A stretch of DNA of 64,000 nt from Ancylobacter rudongensis (GTDB lineage: Bacteria; Pseudomonadota; Alphaproteobacteria; Rhizobiales; Xanthobacteraceae): the NCBI RefSeq assembly GCF_900100155.1, contig NZ_FMTP01000004.1, forward strand, positions 62,001 through 126,000. Reading direction: 5' to 3'. Below the pieces are notes generated by a model. The model ran no database searches. It worked only from the letters and a program-made list of their open reading frames with translations, and was not told the DNA's origin. Below are positions 16,176 to 24,217 of the stretch, piece after piece (positions within the stretch are counted from its first letter, which is position 1; each line of letters opens with the position of its first letter). The position numbers were made by a program, and so were the translations under genes.

Positions 16176-16245
16176 TGAATCAATCAGAGTTCGGCACCAC
16201 ACGTCCGTGTACCCTCCGCAGCCAGCGAGAGGGGAGCCCTTGAGA

Positions 16246-16749
16246 TCAGGGGCTGACCGGGAAGATGATGGTTCGGTTGTTACTCTGTGTAGTCGAAATC
16301 GCCGCGCCAATGCCAGCACCAACACCGAGCATGCCGAAGGTGATAAGGGGAGCATTGTCTTGCGGAACAAAACCAGGCAGCGGGTTCACCCCAGGGACGG
16401 AGCCCACCGGCTCGACATACGCCAGCGCGCCCGTCGCCGATTCGGTGGCGCATACCGTCGCGGTGGACGAACGGGCGACCGCCAATTGCTTGCCGGTGAT
16501 GTAGGCGAACTCCGCGTTGCCATCGCCGATCACGGTGATCTTGTCGCCGGCCTTGAGCTCGGTGCCGGTCACGGCGCGCTCATAACCATCGCCCCGCTGG
16601 ATGAGCACCGACCCTTCGGTCGCCGTCAGCTTGCCCACCGGCTGCTTCCCCGGCGCATGGCAGATATCATTGGTCAACGCCGAAGCGCCGCTAACGGCTC
16701 CGAGCGACACGGCGCCCGCCACCAGTATCGAAGAAAAAATACGCATCAT
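16246..16749 (-). CDS. Secreted protein with FecR/SH3-like domain and glycine-rich tail
   Basis: A 167-residue protein with a signal peptide (residues 1-25, ending ASALT). After a cysteine-containing stretch comes a FecR-like beta domain, about residues 37-98: GKLTATEGSVLIQRGDGYERAV...LKAGDKITVIGDGNAEFAY. The C-terminal part has a hydrophobic, glycine-rich segment (ITFGMLGVGAGIGAAI) and ends NNRTIIFPVSP. GAGGTCGAGG precedes ATG 16749. The domain is found in periplasmic and surface proteins of unknown or regulatory role; I do not assign a function. The decayed duplicate at 15583-15994 shares the unusual C-terminal ending. The hydrophobic tail could insert into a membrane. Confidence 0.75.
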   Translation of the reverse strand: MMRIFSSILVAGAVSLGAVSGASALTNDICHAPGKQPVGKLTATEGSVLIQRGDGYERAVTGTELKAGDKITVIGDGNAEFAYITGKQLAVARSSTATVCATESATGALAYVEPVGSVPGVNPLPGFVPQDNAPLITFGMLGVGAGIGAAISTTQSNNRTIIFPVSP

Positions 16750-17221
16750 AGCCCCTCGACCTCCAGGACACTGAGTGCCACAGAACGACCCTACCACTGC
16801 ATAGCACATCTGGCCCCGTAGATAGTTACCGCAACGACAATCGAAATGCCCTGAAAGGAACCTGACGTGACGCAGTCCGGCGGATGCAACCCTGGGATGA
16901 GGGGCTTCGCAGAAAAGCGTTGCGTGGATAAGGGCTTGGAAGGCACGGTTCGCACTGTTGCGCGTGGGCCACAATGGGCGAGCTTTTTGGCGATCTTCCC
17001 CGCTCGCGGGACGATGACGTCAAATTGGGGGCCGATTCGCAGTCCTGTACCCGCGCGGAAGTGGGCTGGGCGGGCGGTGAAGAGCCGTTCCGCCGCGCGG
17101 CCCGCCGTTCTGGCCGGATGGGCGATTCCCGGCCGTGTCGCGGCCGTGAAGCACAGGGTTGAATCTGCCCCGCGCCTCATCCTATAGCGAGGCTTCGCAT
17201 GGCTGAGGGGCGGAGAGCGTG
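16750..17221. other. Gene-free stretch
   Basis: About 470 bases. Several ORFs of 60-130 codons cross it on both strands but none shows domain features, a good ribosome-binding site or a protein-like composition, so none is called. It should hold the promoter of the minus-strand FecR-like gene and that of the small plus-strand gene at 17222. I see no RNA gene or repeat here. Confidence 0.5.
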
Positions 17222-17434
17222 ATGGAAGGCGAGGAATTGCGGATGATTCTGTGTCGACTGGAAACCGGAATGGTGCTCACCGTCCCGGACGCCTGGATCG
17301 ACAAGAAAATTCCCGGCTCGCATGTGACCCGTGCCCGTCTGGTGGCCGAGATCGCCCGGCAGTATTTCTGCAACCACCATCAGGACTTTGGCTCGCAGCG
17401 CTTTGAAAAGCAGGAAGTGGCCTTCACTGGGTGA
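17222..17434 (+). CDS. Hypothetical 70-residue protein
   Basis: A short soluble ORF starting ATG 17222 (a GTG is one codon upstream). The product has a mixed strand/helix composition: EELRMILCRLETGMVLTVPD, then RARLVAEIARQYFCNHHQDFG. It contains two cysteines and paired histidines. I recognise no family. It is isolated, convergent with the alpha/beta hydrolase gene and 25 bases from its stop. The regular composition makes it a plausible real gene, but support is modest. Confidence 0.5.
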   Translation: MEGEELRMILCRLETGMVLTVPDAWIDKKIPGSHVTRARLVAEIARQYFCNHHQDFGSQRFEKQEVAFTG

Positions 17435-17458
17435 GATTCTCGCGCGCGGCGCTGGAGC

Positions 17459-18217
17459 TCACGGAACCGGTCGCGCTTCCAGTTCACCCAGGCGAGACGG
17501 CGTGGTCTGCGGCTTTGCGAGCGCCCGCTCTAATACCGCGTTGAAGGCCTCCGGGGTTTCGATCATCGGGCAATGGCCGGCATCGGCGATGGAGTGCAGA
17601 TGCAGGAAGGGGTTGGCGGCTGCCATCTTCCGCCAGGGATCGATCGGCGTCACCCGGTCATGCGCCCCCCATATCAGGTGGGTGTCGACCGCCACGCTGT
17701 CGATGAACTCGCGCACATCTATCTTTTGCAGCGAGCGCAGGATCGAAAGGCCCATCATGAAGCACTGGCGATTGGCTATTTCGCGAAAGGTCGTTTCGAT
17801 CATGGCGGTGTCGAGCCGCGACGGGTCGTGGAAAAGCTCGCGCGATATTTTGTGGGCATAGTCCATCGAGAGGATGCGGGTCACGCCGAGGCCGAGGGTC
17901 ACATTTTCCCCCGCGCCCGGGCACCCGCTGACAAAGGCCTGTTTTACGTTGAAATTCGGATCACTTGCCAGGGCGAGGCCGATATAGCCACCCATAGAGT
18001 TTCCAAATACCATCATCTCCCGCGACTTATGCGGAAGCAAAGCCTCCTTCACAAAATCGATCAGCCTGGGAACCGTACCGTAATTCTTGCCAAATTTGAC
18101 AAATGGATCGTCGAATACGATTGGCTCAAAGCCATTGTTTCGCATTATTTCGATCTGGGCCGACCAGATCCAGGATCCGGCAAAAAGTCCCGGCAAGAAA
18201 ATAGCTAGATTTGGCAT
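17459..18217 (-). CDS. Alpha/beta hydrolase
   Basis: A 252-residue alpha/beta hydrolase. The oxyanion-hole region is IFLPGLFAGSWIW, the nucleophile elbow is GNSMGG (Ser at about residue 74), the acid is the Asp in WGAHDRVTP and the base the His in DAGHCPMIETPEAF, so the catalytic triad is complete. It is likely an esterase or a C-C bond hydrolase; the substrate is unknown. ATG 18217 is used, since the family begins close to this methionine; the frame opens from 18250. Codon use is less GC-rich than in the neighbours, which suggests recent acquisition. It stands alone, divergent from the exporter operon. Confidence 0.85.
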   Translation of the reverse strand: MPNLAIFLPGLFAGSWIWSAQIEIMRNNGFEPIVFDDPFVKFGKNYGTVPRLIDFVKEALLPHKSREMMVFGNSMGGYIGLALASDPNFNVKQAFVSGCPGAGENVTLGLGVTRILSMDYAHKISRELFHDPSRLDTAMIETTFREIANRQCFMMGLSILRSLQKIDVREFIDSVAVDTHLIWGAHDRVTPIDPWRKMAAANPFLHLHSIADAGHCPMIETPEAFNAVLERALAKPQTTPSRLGELEARPVP

Positions 18218-18531
18218 CTTTTGCCCCCCGGCGATGCATGGAACGTTCATAAAAGCATTTTCCGGGCCAAGAAGCCGGAACAGAACATCGCATACACCGG
18301 AAGAATGGGCGACGGTCAGTGACTATTTTTGATCGGAGTTAGCGTATTGAAGCATCCGACCGATGCGTGCGCTGGAAAAGCGGAAAAAAATCTGATCGTA
18401 TGGAAAAGCTCCCACCCTCGGCGCGTCGGTGCAAGACATGCCTGCACGCAATACTGCTTTAGAGGCGTGGTTGGGCGAGGGGCGTCGGCCTGACAGCGAG
18501 GGAGGTTCTCGCGGGCTTTGTTGTTGGGGGT
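18218..18531. other. Divergent intergenic region
   Basis: About 310 bases between the minus-strand hydrolase and the plus-strand exporter operon, with several A/T-rich tracts (for example around 18330 and 18390) unlike the flanking GC-rich DNA. It must hold promoters for both directions. I find no confident hexamer pair, RNA gene or repeat. Confidence 0.45.
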
Positions 18532-19512
18532 ATGATGACGCCGCGCTTTCGCTTGCCGACCAATATCGTCGTCGTCATTCTGACCCTGGTTCTGTTTTCT
18601 CTTGCCGCTCTTTTCGTCGTTTCCGCGCCGGGCGGGTATCAGGGCTATGCGGAGGCCGATTTCATCTTTGTCGGGCCGGATGAGGCCGGGCGCATCGTCG
18701 ATCTCAAGGTCGAAGATGGTGCGCGGGTGACGAAGGGCATGCCGCTCTTCACCATCGACGAGGATTTGCAGCTGGCCGACCTGAAGTCGGCCGAAGCCGC
18801 CCTTGGCCAGGCGCTCTCTGAGCTTGCCAACGTCAAGGCGGCGGCCAAGCGCCCAGCGGAAGTGGCGATTCTGGAGGCGAGCGAGAGGCGGGCCGCTGCG
18901 GCGCTGGAGCTTTCCCGACTCGAGCTCGACCGTCAGAAGGACCTGCAGTCCAAGCAGGTGGCATCGCAGGCGGCCCTGGATTCGGCGCAGCAGACCTACA
19001 ACCAGAACGAAGCCACGCTGGAGCAGGCGCGCCATGAGATCGAAGCCGCCAAGCTCGCGGGCCGCGATGATCAGATCGCTGCGGCGGAAAAATCGGTTGA
19101 TGCCGCCCGAGCCAGCCTGGCAGCTGCGCAGGTGCGGCTGGACCGGCGGCGCATGTTCTCGCCCGTCAGCGGCACGGTGGAGACGCTGTATTTCCGCACG
19201 GGTGAACTCGTGCCGGCCGGGAGGCCGGTGGCGTCGATCCTGCCGCCGGAATTGATCAAGGTGCGCTTCTTCGTGCCGGAGCCGGCCCTGCCGCAATTCC
19301 AGCTCGGCACCGCCGTGACGGTGAGCTGCGATGGCTGTGCCGAAGAGATCGAGGCTACCGTCAGCTACATCGCCGCCAGCGCCGAGTACACGCCGCCGGT
19401 CATCTACAGCCTGGATGAGCGCTCCAAGCTGGTATTCATGATGGAAGCCAAGCCGCGCGATCCCTCGAAGCTGCGCCCCGGACAGCCGGTCACGGTCGAG
19501 ATTGCGCCATGA
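18532..19512 (+). CDS. HlyD-type membrane fusion (periplasmic adaptor) protein
   Basis: A 326-residue protein with one N-terminal membrane anchor (residues 12-35), a split lipoyl domain (EAGRIVDLKVEDGARVTKGMPL and later FSPVSGTVETLYFRTGELV), a long helical hairpin (about residues 80-200, rich in Ala/Glu/Gln) and a beta-barrel domain. It connects an inner-membrane ABC exporter to the cell exterior. Its stop overlaps the start of the ATPase gene by 4 bases (ATGA). The set resembles the YbhG-YbhF-YbhS/R multidrug exporter of enterobacteria, but with one permease gene. Confidence 0.9.
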   Translation: MMTPRFRLPTNIVVVILTLVLFSLAALFVVSAPGGYQGYAEADFIFVGPDEAGRIVDLKVEDGARVTKGMPLFTIDEDLQLADLKSAEAALGQALSELANVKAAAKRPAEVAILEASERRAAAALELSRLELDRQKDLQSKQVASQAALDSAQQTYNQNEATLEQARHEIEAAKLAGRDDQIAAAEKSVDAARASLAAAQVRLDRRRMFSPVSGTVETLYFRTGELVPAGRPVASILPPELIKVRFFVPEPALPQFQLGTAVTVSCDGCAEEIEATVSYIAASAEYTPPVIYSLDERSKLVFMMEAKPRDPSKLRPGQPVTVEIAP

Positions 19513-20489
19513 GCGCCCGACTGGAGCGTGTGGAGGGGAGGGCGCCGGAGCCCGGGCCCGCTCGCGGCGTCGACTACGCCATCGATGTTCAGGGGTTGAG
19601 CAAGAGCTTTGGCGCCAACCGCGTGGTCCGCGATCTCTCCATGCGCGTGAAGCGTGGGCAGATCTATGGCTTTCTCGGCCCCAACGGCTCGGGCAAGACC
19701 ACCACCATCCGCATGCTGTGCGGCTTGCTGACGCCGGACCAGGGGCAGGGCACCTGCCTTGGCATGGACATCCTGACCCAGGGCCGCGCCATTCGCCGAC
19801 ATGTCGGCTATATGACGCAGAAATTCAGCCTCTATGCCGACCTCTCGGTGCGGGAGAACCTCGAATTCATCGCCCGCATCTATGGCGTGCCCGATGCCGA
19901 GGCGGCGGCGGCCGATGCGATCGTCTCTCTCGGGCTGGATGGGCGCGAGCTGCAGCTGGCCGGCGAACTTTCCGGCGGCTGGAAGCAGCGGCTCGCCCTC
20001 GGCGCCTGCATCCTGCCCAGTCCCCAGCTGCTGCTGCTTGACGAGCCGACCGCCGGCGTCGATCCCAAGGCACGGCGCGAGTTCTGGACGCAGATCCATG
20101 ACCTTGCGGCTGGCGGCGTCACCGTTCTCGTTTCCACCCACTACATGGACGAGGCCGAGCGCTGCCACGAGATCGCCTATATCGCCTATGGCGAATTGCT
20201 GGCGCAGGGCACGGTCGAGGAGGTTGTCGCCCGCTCGGCGCTGCACATGTGGCGCGTGACCGGTCCGGACCCGGCGGCGCTGGCGCGTGAGCTGATGCAG
20301 CAGCCCGGCATCGAGCTTGTCGCCCCCTTCGGCACCAGCGTGCATGTCGGCGGACGCGACCGGGCGGCGCTGGAGCTCGCTATCGCCCGCTTTTCGACGC
20401 GGGAGGAGCTTGTCTGGCGCCCGGACAGCCCCAGCCTGGAAGATGTGTTCATCGACCTCATCAACCGCTCAAGGGATGGCCTGCGGTGA
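19509..20489 (+). CDS. ABC exporter ATP-binding protein (YbhF-like half)
   Basis: A 326-residue ATPase with one cassette: Walker A GPNGSGKTTT (about residue 60), Q-loop YMTQKFSLY, signature LSGGWKQRLALG, Walker B LLLLDEPTAGVD, and H-loop STHYMDEAERC. A C-terminal extension of about 90 residues, ending DVFIDLIN, is usual for drug/lipid exporter ATPases. It is coupled by 4-base overlaps to the adaptor gene before it and the permease gene after it. It powers export of an unidentified compound. Confidence 0.92.
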   Translation: MSARLERVEGRAPEPGPARGVDYAIDVQGLSKSFGANRVVRDLSMRVKRGQIYGFLGPNGSGKTTTIRMLCGLLTPDQGQGTCLGMDILTQGRAIRRHVGYMTQKFSLYADLSVRENLEFIARIYGVPDAEAAAADAIVSLGLDGRELQLAGELSGGWKQRLALGACILPSPQLLLLDEPTAGVDPKARREFWTQIHDLAAGGVTVLVSTHYMDEAERCHEIAYIAYGELLAQGTVEEVVARSALHMWRVTGPDPAALARELMQQPGIELVAPFGTSVHVGGRDRAALELAIARFSTREELVWRPDSPSLEDVFIDLINRSRDGLR

Positions 20490-21640
20490 ACGGCGTGGCG
20501 GGTTCCCTGCGCCGTATCGGCGCGATGATACGCAAGGAATTCATCCAGCTGATGCGGGACCGGGTCTCCTTCGCGGCGATGGTGTCGATTCCGCTGCTGC
20601 AGCTGATCCTCTTCGGCTACGCCATCAACACAACGCCGCGGCACCTGCCGACCGCCGTGCTCGCCTATGACCAGTCGTCGCTGACCCGCTCGATCCTCGC
20701 CGCTATCGAGAACACCAAGTACTTTTCAATCACCCATCACCCCGTGAACGAGGCCGAGGCCGAGCATCTGCTCCGCTCGGGCCAGGTGCTGTTCGTGGTG
20801 GAAATCCCAGCTGGCTTCGAGCGCGCGGTACGGCGCGGGGAGAGCCCATCCCTGCTTGTCTCGGCGGACGCCACCGATCCCGTCGCCTCGACCAGCGCGC
20901 TGGCGGCCCTGGGGCAATTGGTGGAAACCTCGGTCCGGCGCGAGCGCTTCAACCTCGATGACGCACCCGAAGGCAGCGGGCTGGAGAAAACCCCGTCGCC
21001 CTTCGAGTTCCGCACCCATCCGCGCTACAACCCGGCCGCCGTCACCCAGCTCAACATCGTGCCGGGCCTGCTCGGCACCATCCTCACCATGACCATGCTG
21101 ATCTTCACGGCCCTGTCGGTGACGCGGGAGATCGAGCGCGGAACGATGGAGACGCTGCTCGCCATGCCGATCCGACCGGTGGAGATCATGGTGGGCAAGA
21201 TCGCACCCTATGTGATGGTCGGGGCGCTGCAGGCGGCGATGATCCTTGGTGCGGCGGTGCTGCTGTTCGACGTTCCCGTCGTCGGCAATCTGGCGCTCCT
21301 CACCGTCCTGACCGGCCTGTTCATCCTCACCAACCTCTCCATCGGCTACACGTTCTCCACGCTGGCGCAGAACCAGCTGCAGGCGGTGCAGATGACCTTT
21401 ATGTACTTTCTGCCCAATATCCTGCTGTCGGGCTTCATGTTTCCCTTCGCCGGCATGCCGACCTGGGCGCAATGGGTCGCCGAGACGCTGCCGCTGACCC
21501 ATTATCTGCGAATGGTGCGGGGCATCCTGCTGAAGGGCGCGACGTCTGCCGATCTAGCGCAGAACATTCTCGGCCTCAGTGTGATCATGCTCGTCGCCAT
21601 GGTCATCGCGGTGAAGCGCTTCCGGCAGACATTGGACTGA
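20486..21640 (+). CDS. ABC-2 type exporter permease
   Basis: A 384-residue membrane protein of the ABC-2 family (YbhS/YbhR type). One membrane segment lies near residue 30, followed by an extracytoplasmic domain of about 130 residues, then five segments from about residue 190. Family marks are RKEFIQLMRDR, MPIRPVEIMVGKIAPYV and FLPNILLSGFMFPFAGMP. It forms the channel for the ATPase and adaptor encoded just upstream. A single permease gene implies a homodimer, unlike the two-permease enterobacterial system. Confidence 0.92.
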   Translation: MNGVAGSLRRIGAMIRKEFIQLMRDRVSFAAMVSIPLLQLILFGYAINTTPRHLPTAVLAYDQSSLTRSILAAIENTKYFSITHHPVNEAEAEHLLRSGQVLFVVEIPAGFERAVRRGESPSLLVSADATDPVASTSALAALGQLVETSVRRERFNLDDAPEGSGLEKTPSPFEFRTHPRYNPAAVTQLNIVPGLLGTILTMTMLIFTALSVTREIERGTMETLLAMPIRPVEIMVGKIAPYVMVGALQAAMILGAAVLLFDVPVVGNLALLTVLTGLFILTNLSIGYTFSTLAQNQLQAVQMTFMYFLPNILLSGFMFPFAGMPTWAQWVAETLPLTHYLRMVRGILLKGATSADLAQNILGLSVIMLVAMVIAVKRFRQTLD

Positions 21641-21660
21641 TCAACCGCGCGTCGCGCGGT

Positions 21661-22146
21661 TCAGCGGGCTCCGCCCGAGCCCAAGGCGGGCGACCCCGGT
21701 CCGACCGGAGGAAAGGTGGCGAGCAGGGTGAACCGTGCGAGATCCTCGGTGCCGATCACGTCGATCGCGTCCGAGCGCACCCACAGATGGGCCATTAGCT
21801 GGCCTTGCTCGTCCTTCATCACGCCGTAGTAAAGCGTAGTCGGCACGCCGCGCCGGTGCAGGATCACCCGAGCCGACAGTCCCTGTTCGAGGCACATGGC
21901 GCGAAACGGCATGCGGCGCGCCACCGCACGGATCGCCCACCGCGCCCGGATGATCTGTTCCCGGGCATCCGCCGGCGGCGGGCGCGTCGGCCAGGTCGCG
22001 GAGATGCGGGCGACATGGCGAAACGGCAGCAGCACGATCGCCAGCCGGGCGAGGGTCACGGTCAGCAAGGCCTCGCCCAGCAGCGCGCGGTCGCGCCAGT
22101 TCAGGCGGCGCCAGCGGGCGGCGAGCGAGCGCGGGGCGGCGCTCAT
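21661..22146 (-). CDS. Lasso-peptide B2-type protease (transglutaminase-like fold), orphan
   Basis: A 161-residue protein of the lasso peptide biosynthesis B2 family. The likely cysteine-protease residues are Cys85 (in MCLEQGL), His120 (in MAHLWV) and an Asp shortly after (DAIDV). In lasso pathways B2 removes the leader peptide from the precursor. Here no B1/RRE, asparagine-synthetase-like cyclase or lasso precursor is seen next to it. Two starts are possible: ATG 22146, which overlaps the stop of a 55-codon ORF by 4 bases, or ATG 22161. It is convergent with the exporter operon (20 bases apart) and downstream of the FadR-type gene. Its substrate may be a different peptide. Confidence 0.75.
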   Translation of the reverse strand: MSAAPRSLAARWRRLNWRDRALLGEALLTVTLARLAIVLLPFRHVARISATWPTRPPPADAREQIIRARWAIRAVARRMPFRAMCLEQGLSARVILHRRGVPTTLYYGVMKDEQGQLMAHLWVRSDAIDVIGTEDLARFTLLATFPPVGPGSPALGSGGAR

Positions 22147-22310
22147 GGCGCGATCACCCATAAGGCCACAAGACCCGCCGGGACGGTCGACGTTGGCCAG
22201 GACATCAAGGTGTTACGATCCTCCAAGGTCGCCGCCGGGGAGGCGAATCCCCGCGCGACGCTCCGGCGGCCATCCAAGACCGAAGCCGACCGTTTCTCAA
22301 GCCCGCCCAT
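22143..22310 (-). CDS. Possible 55-residue peptide overlapping the B2 gene
   Basis: An ATG-started ORF whose TGA overlaps the ATG of the B2-type protease gene (ATGA). The N-terminal half is basic and polar, the last 20 residues are hydrophobic (STVPAGLVALWVIAP). The coupling and position are what a precursor or partner peptide would show. Against it, the start codon lies inside a short hairpin (22302-22317) that may be the terminator of the regulator gene, no good ribosome-binding site is visible, and no ring-forming Gly/Asp pattern of lasso peptides stands out. Treat as a candidate only. Confidence 0.25.
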   Translation of the reverse strand: MGGLEKRSASVLDGRRSVARGFASPAATLEDRNTLMSWPTSTVPAGLVALWVIAP

Positions 22311-22328
22311 CGGCGGGGAGGTTGGGCG

Positions 22329-23018
22329 TCACTGACGGTCGAGGAGCTTGCGCTCCACTGTCTGCAGGTGGGCGCGCATGCCGGCAGCGGCGGCGGCGAT
22401 GTCGCGATGCTCGATGGCGTCGACGATCGCTTCGTGCTCGGCGAAACTGTGATGGTCGGGCAGCGGTTTCACCGGCTCGGTTCGCAGCCGGCCCCAGGTC
22501 ACGGCCCGGCGCACCGCGTTCAGCGTGTCGAACAGGCCGAGAAGCAAGGTGTTCTGCGAAGCTTCGGCAATGGTGCGGTGCAGGCGCGTGTCCCAGGCTT
22601 CATATTGCCGCCAAGTGTCGGCCTGCCGGGAGCGGGTGAGGCACAGACGCATCTCGGCGATGTCCTCCGGCGTGGCGGTGAAGGCGGCGGCACGGCAGAT
22701 TTCTGGCTCCATCACGATGCGCGCCCGCATCACCTCGGCCGGATTGCTGCGCCGGGCAAGCGCCGCGATGTCGGCGAAGGTGTCCAGCGGCCGGCTACCC
22801 ATGAAGGTGCCTTTGCCGACATGACGCCAGAGCTGACCCTCCGCCTCCAGCACGTCGAGGGCTTTGCGCAGCTCGGTGCGCGACACGCCAAGCGCCGCCG
22901 ACAATTCCCGCTCGGGCGGCAGGCGGCCATCATCTGCAAGATCGATCTGGGCCAGATAGCCACGCAGCTGCGTGACGATGCCTTTTTCCAGATGGGGGTC
23001 GGCGGAAGGATTAAGCAT
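22329..23018 (-). CDS. FadR-family (GntR/FCD) transcriptional regulator
   Basis: A 229-residue repressor-type protein. The winged helix lies at about residues 10-75 (LPPERELSAALGVSRTELRKAL, then GQLWRHVGKGTFM), followed by an all-helical FCD ligand domain with metal/ligand residues in YEAWDTRLHRTIAEAS and HHSFAEHEAIVDAI. It is divergent from the ABC uptake operon and most likely controls it in response to a carboxylate ligand. ATG 23018 is preferred to ATG 23054, because an operator-like inverted repeat (23032-23051) lies between them. Confidence 0.88.
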   Translation of the reverse strand: MLNPSADPHLEKGIVTQLRGYLAQIDLADDGRLPPERELSAALGVSRTELRKALDVLEAEGQLWRHVGKGTFMGSRPLDTFADIAALARRSNPAEVMRARIVMEPEICRAAAFTATPEDIAEMRLCLTRSRQADTWRQYEAWDTRLHRTIAEASQNTLLLGLFDTLNAVRRAVTWGRLRTEPVKPLPDHHSFAEHEAIVDAIEHRDIAAAAAGMRAHLQTVERKLLDRQ

Positions 23019-23031
23019 GGGTGTCCGGATC

Positions 23032-23051
23032 AACCAAAGTGCGAATTGGTT
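23032..23051. promoter_or_regulatory. Operator-like inverted repeat 1 (FadR-type regulator)
   Basis: AACCAA (23032-23037) and TTGGTT (23046-23051) form a perfect inverted repeat with an 8-base spacer, 14 bases upstream of the regulator start. A second copy of the half-sites occurs at 23121-23139, between the divergent promoters. Binding by the encoded FadR-type protein is inferred. Confidence 0.5.
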
Positions 23052-23120
23052 CATTCTATGGCGGCATCAAAACGTGCAGTCAAGCCAATCCGACCTTGAC
23101 CCATTGCGACGGCCAATATA

Positions 23121-23139
23121 AACCAAATCCAAATTGGTA
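23121..23139. promoter_or_regulatory. Operator-like inverted repeat 2 (before ABC uptake operon)
   Basis: AACCAA (23121-23126) and TTGGTA (23134-23139) repeat the half-sites of the element at 23032 with a 7-base spacer. It lies about 64 bases upstream of the binding-protein start, where a repressor of the operon would act. Read directly from the sequence; function is inferred. Confidence 0.5.
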
Positions 23140-23202
23140 TCCAACCTCGCGGGTTGGGTGAGTGGCGGATTAAAACCGCTCGGCGCTCATGGGAGACTGG
23201 AA

Positions 23203-24207
23203 ATGCTCAAGGAATTCACGAGAAAACGGTGCGGTCTGTCCGCAATGGCGGTCGCTATCGGCGTCGGCCTTGCCGTGGCGTCAGTGCCGCAGGCCGAAGC
23301 TAAGGTGCGCGTTGCCTATGGCGACATTGCCTCGGTCGAGAACCTCCATCTGCTGGCGGCCTTCGAACTGGCCAAGCAGCGGGGTGTCGACATCGAGATG
23401 ACCTATCTCAAGTCCGAGGACATCGCTGCGCAGGCGGTGGTGAGCGGTCAGGCGGATATCGGCGTCGGCGGGCCCTACGCGCTGATGCAGAAGGTTAAGG
23501 TGCCGGTGCGCATCTTCCTGCAACTCTCGACCTTGCGCTTCTACCCGGCGGTCAATGCCGAATTCTACAAGACCTGGAAGGACCTGAACGGCCAGGAAAT
23601 CGCGGTCCATTCGCGCGGCTCGGGCACCGAAGCCATCATGAAGCTGATGGAAGAGAAGCAGGGCATCAAGTTCTCGAAGATCAGCTACATCCCCGGCTCG
23701 GAAGTACGCACCGGCGCTCTGCTGCAGGGCAACGTCAAGGCGACGATCGTGGATTCGGCAGGCCGCCGGCTGCTGCAGGAAAAGGCTCCAGGCAAGTTCA
23801 TCATCCTGCCGCTCGAGGGCATCAACGCCACGGACGAGGCGCTCTTCGCCCGCCAGGATTTCCTCGACAAGAATGCCGGCGAAGTCGACGTCATCGTCGA
23901 GTCGGTCCTCACCACCTGGCGCGAAGTGACCAAGAACCCGGCGATCGTCGCGGAGTGGCGCACCAAGTACAAGCTGCTGCCCGACCTGCCGGCCGATCAG
24001 GTGGCGGAGATCACCCCCTACTTCACCGAGCTCGCGGAGGGCAAGGCGTTCCCGCTCAATGGCGGCGGCGAGGCGGCGGCCAAGGATGACTTCGCCTTCT
24101 ATACGCTCTCCGGCCAGCTCCAGGGCGACGCTGCGAGCCTGAAGGTCGAGGATTTCTGGGCCCTCGAGCCGCTGAACCGCGCGCTCGGCAAGGTCGGCAC
24201 GAACTGA
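23203..24207 (+). CDS. ABC uptake substrate-binding protein (NMT1/SsuA-type)
   Basis: A 334-residue periplasmic protein with a signal peptide (residues 1-30, cut after VPQAEA). The body has the type II binding-protein features of the NMT1/SsuA/TauA group: YGDIASVENLHLLAAFELAKQRGVDIEM, AQAVVSGQADIGVGGPYALM and SRGSGTEAIMKLM. GGGAGACTGGA precedes ATG 23203. It delivers the ligand to the two permeases encoded downstream. SsuA-like proteins bind sulfonates, pyrimidine precursors or aromatic acids; the operon's FAH enzyme points to a ring-derived carboxylate here. Confidence 0.88.
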   Translation: MLKEFTRKRCGLSAMAVAIGVGLAVASVPQAEAKVRVAYGDIASVENLHLLAAFELAKQRGVDIEMTYLKSEDIAAQAVVSGQADIGVGGPYALMQKVKVPVRIFLQLSTLRFYPAVNAEFYKTWKDLNGQEIAVHSRGSGTEAIMKLMEEKQGIKFSKISYIPGSEVRTGALLQGNVKATIVDSAGRRLLQEKAPGKFIILPLEGINATDEALFARQDFLDKNAGEVDVIVESVLTTWREVTKNPAIVAEWRTKYKLLPDLPADQVAEITPYFTELAEGKAFPLNGGGEAAAKDDFAFYTLSGQLQGDAASLKVEDFWALEPLNRALGKVGTN

Positions 24208-24217
24208 GGCCGGTTGG

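Noticed and set aside
16867..17187. 106-codon plus-strand ORF in the gap before 17222
   Set aside because: No good start signal or domain; Arg/Pro/Ala composition is typical of chance frames.
21661..22310. Complete lasso peptide gene cluster
   Set aside because: Only the B2-type protease is present; cyclase, RRE protein and a lasso-like precursor are missing.
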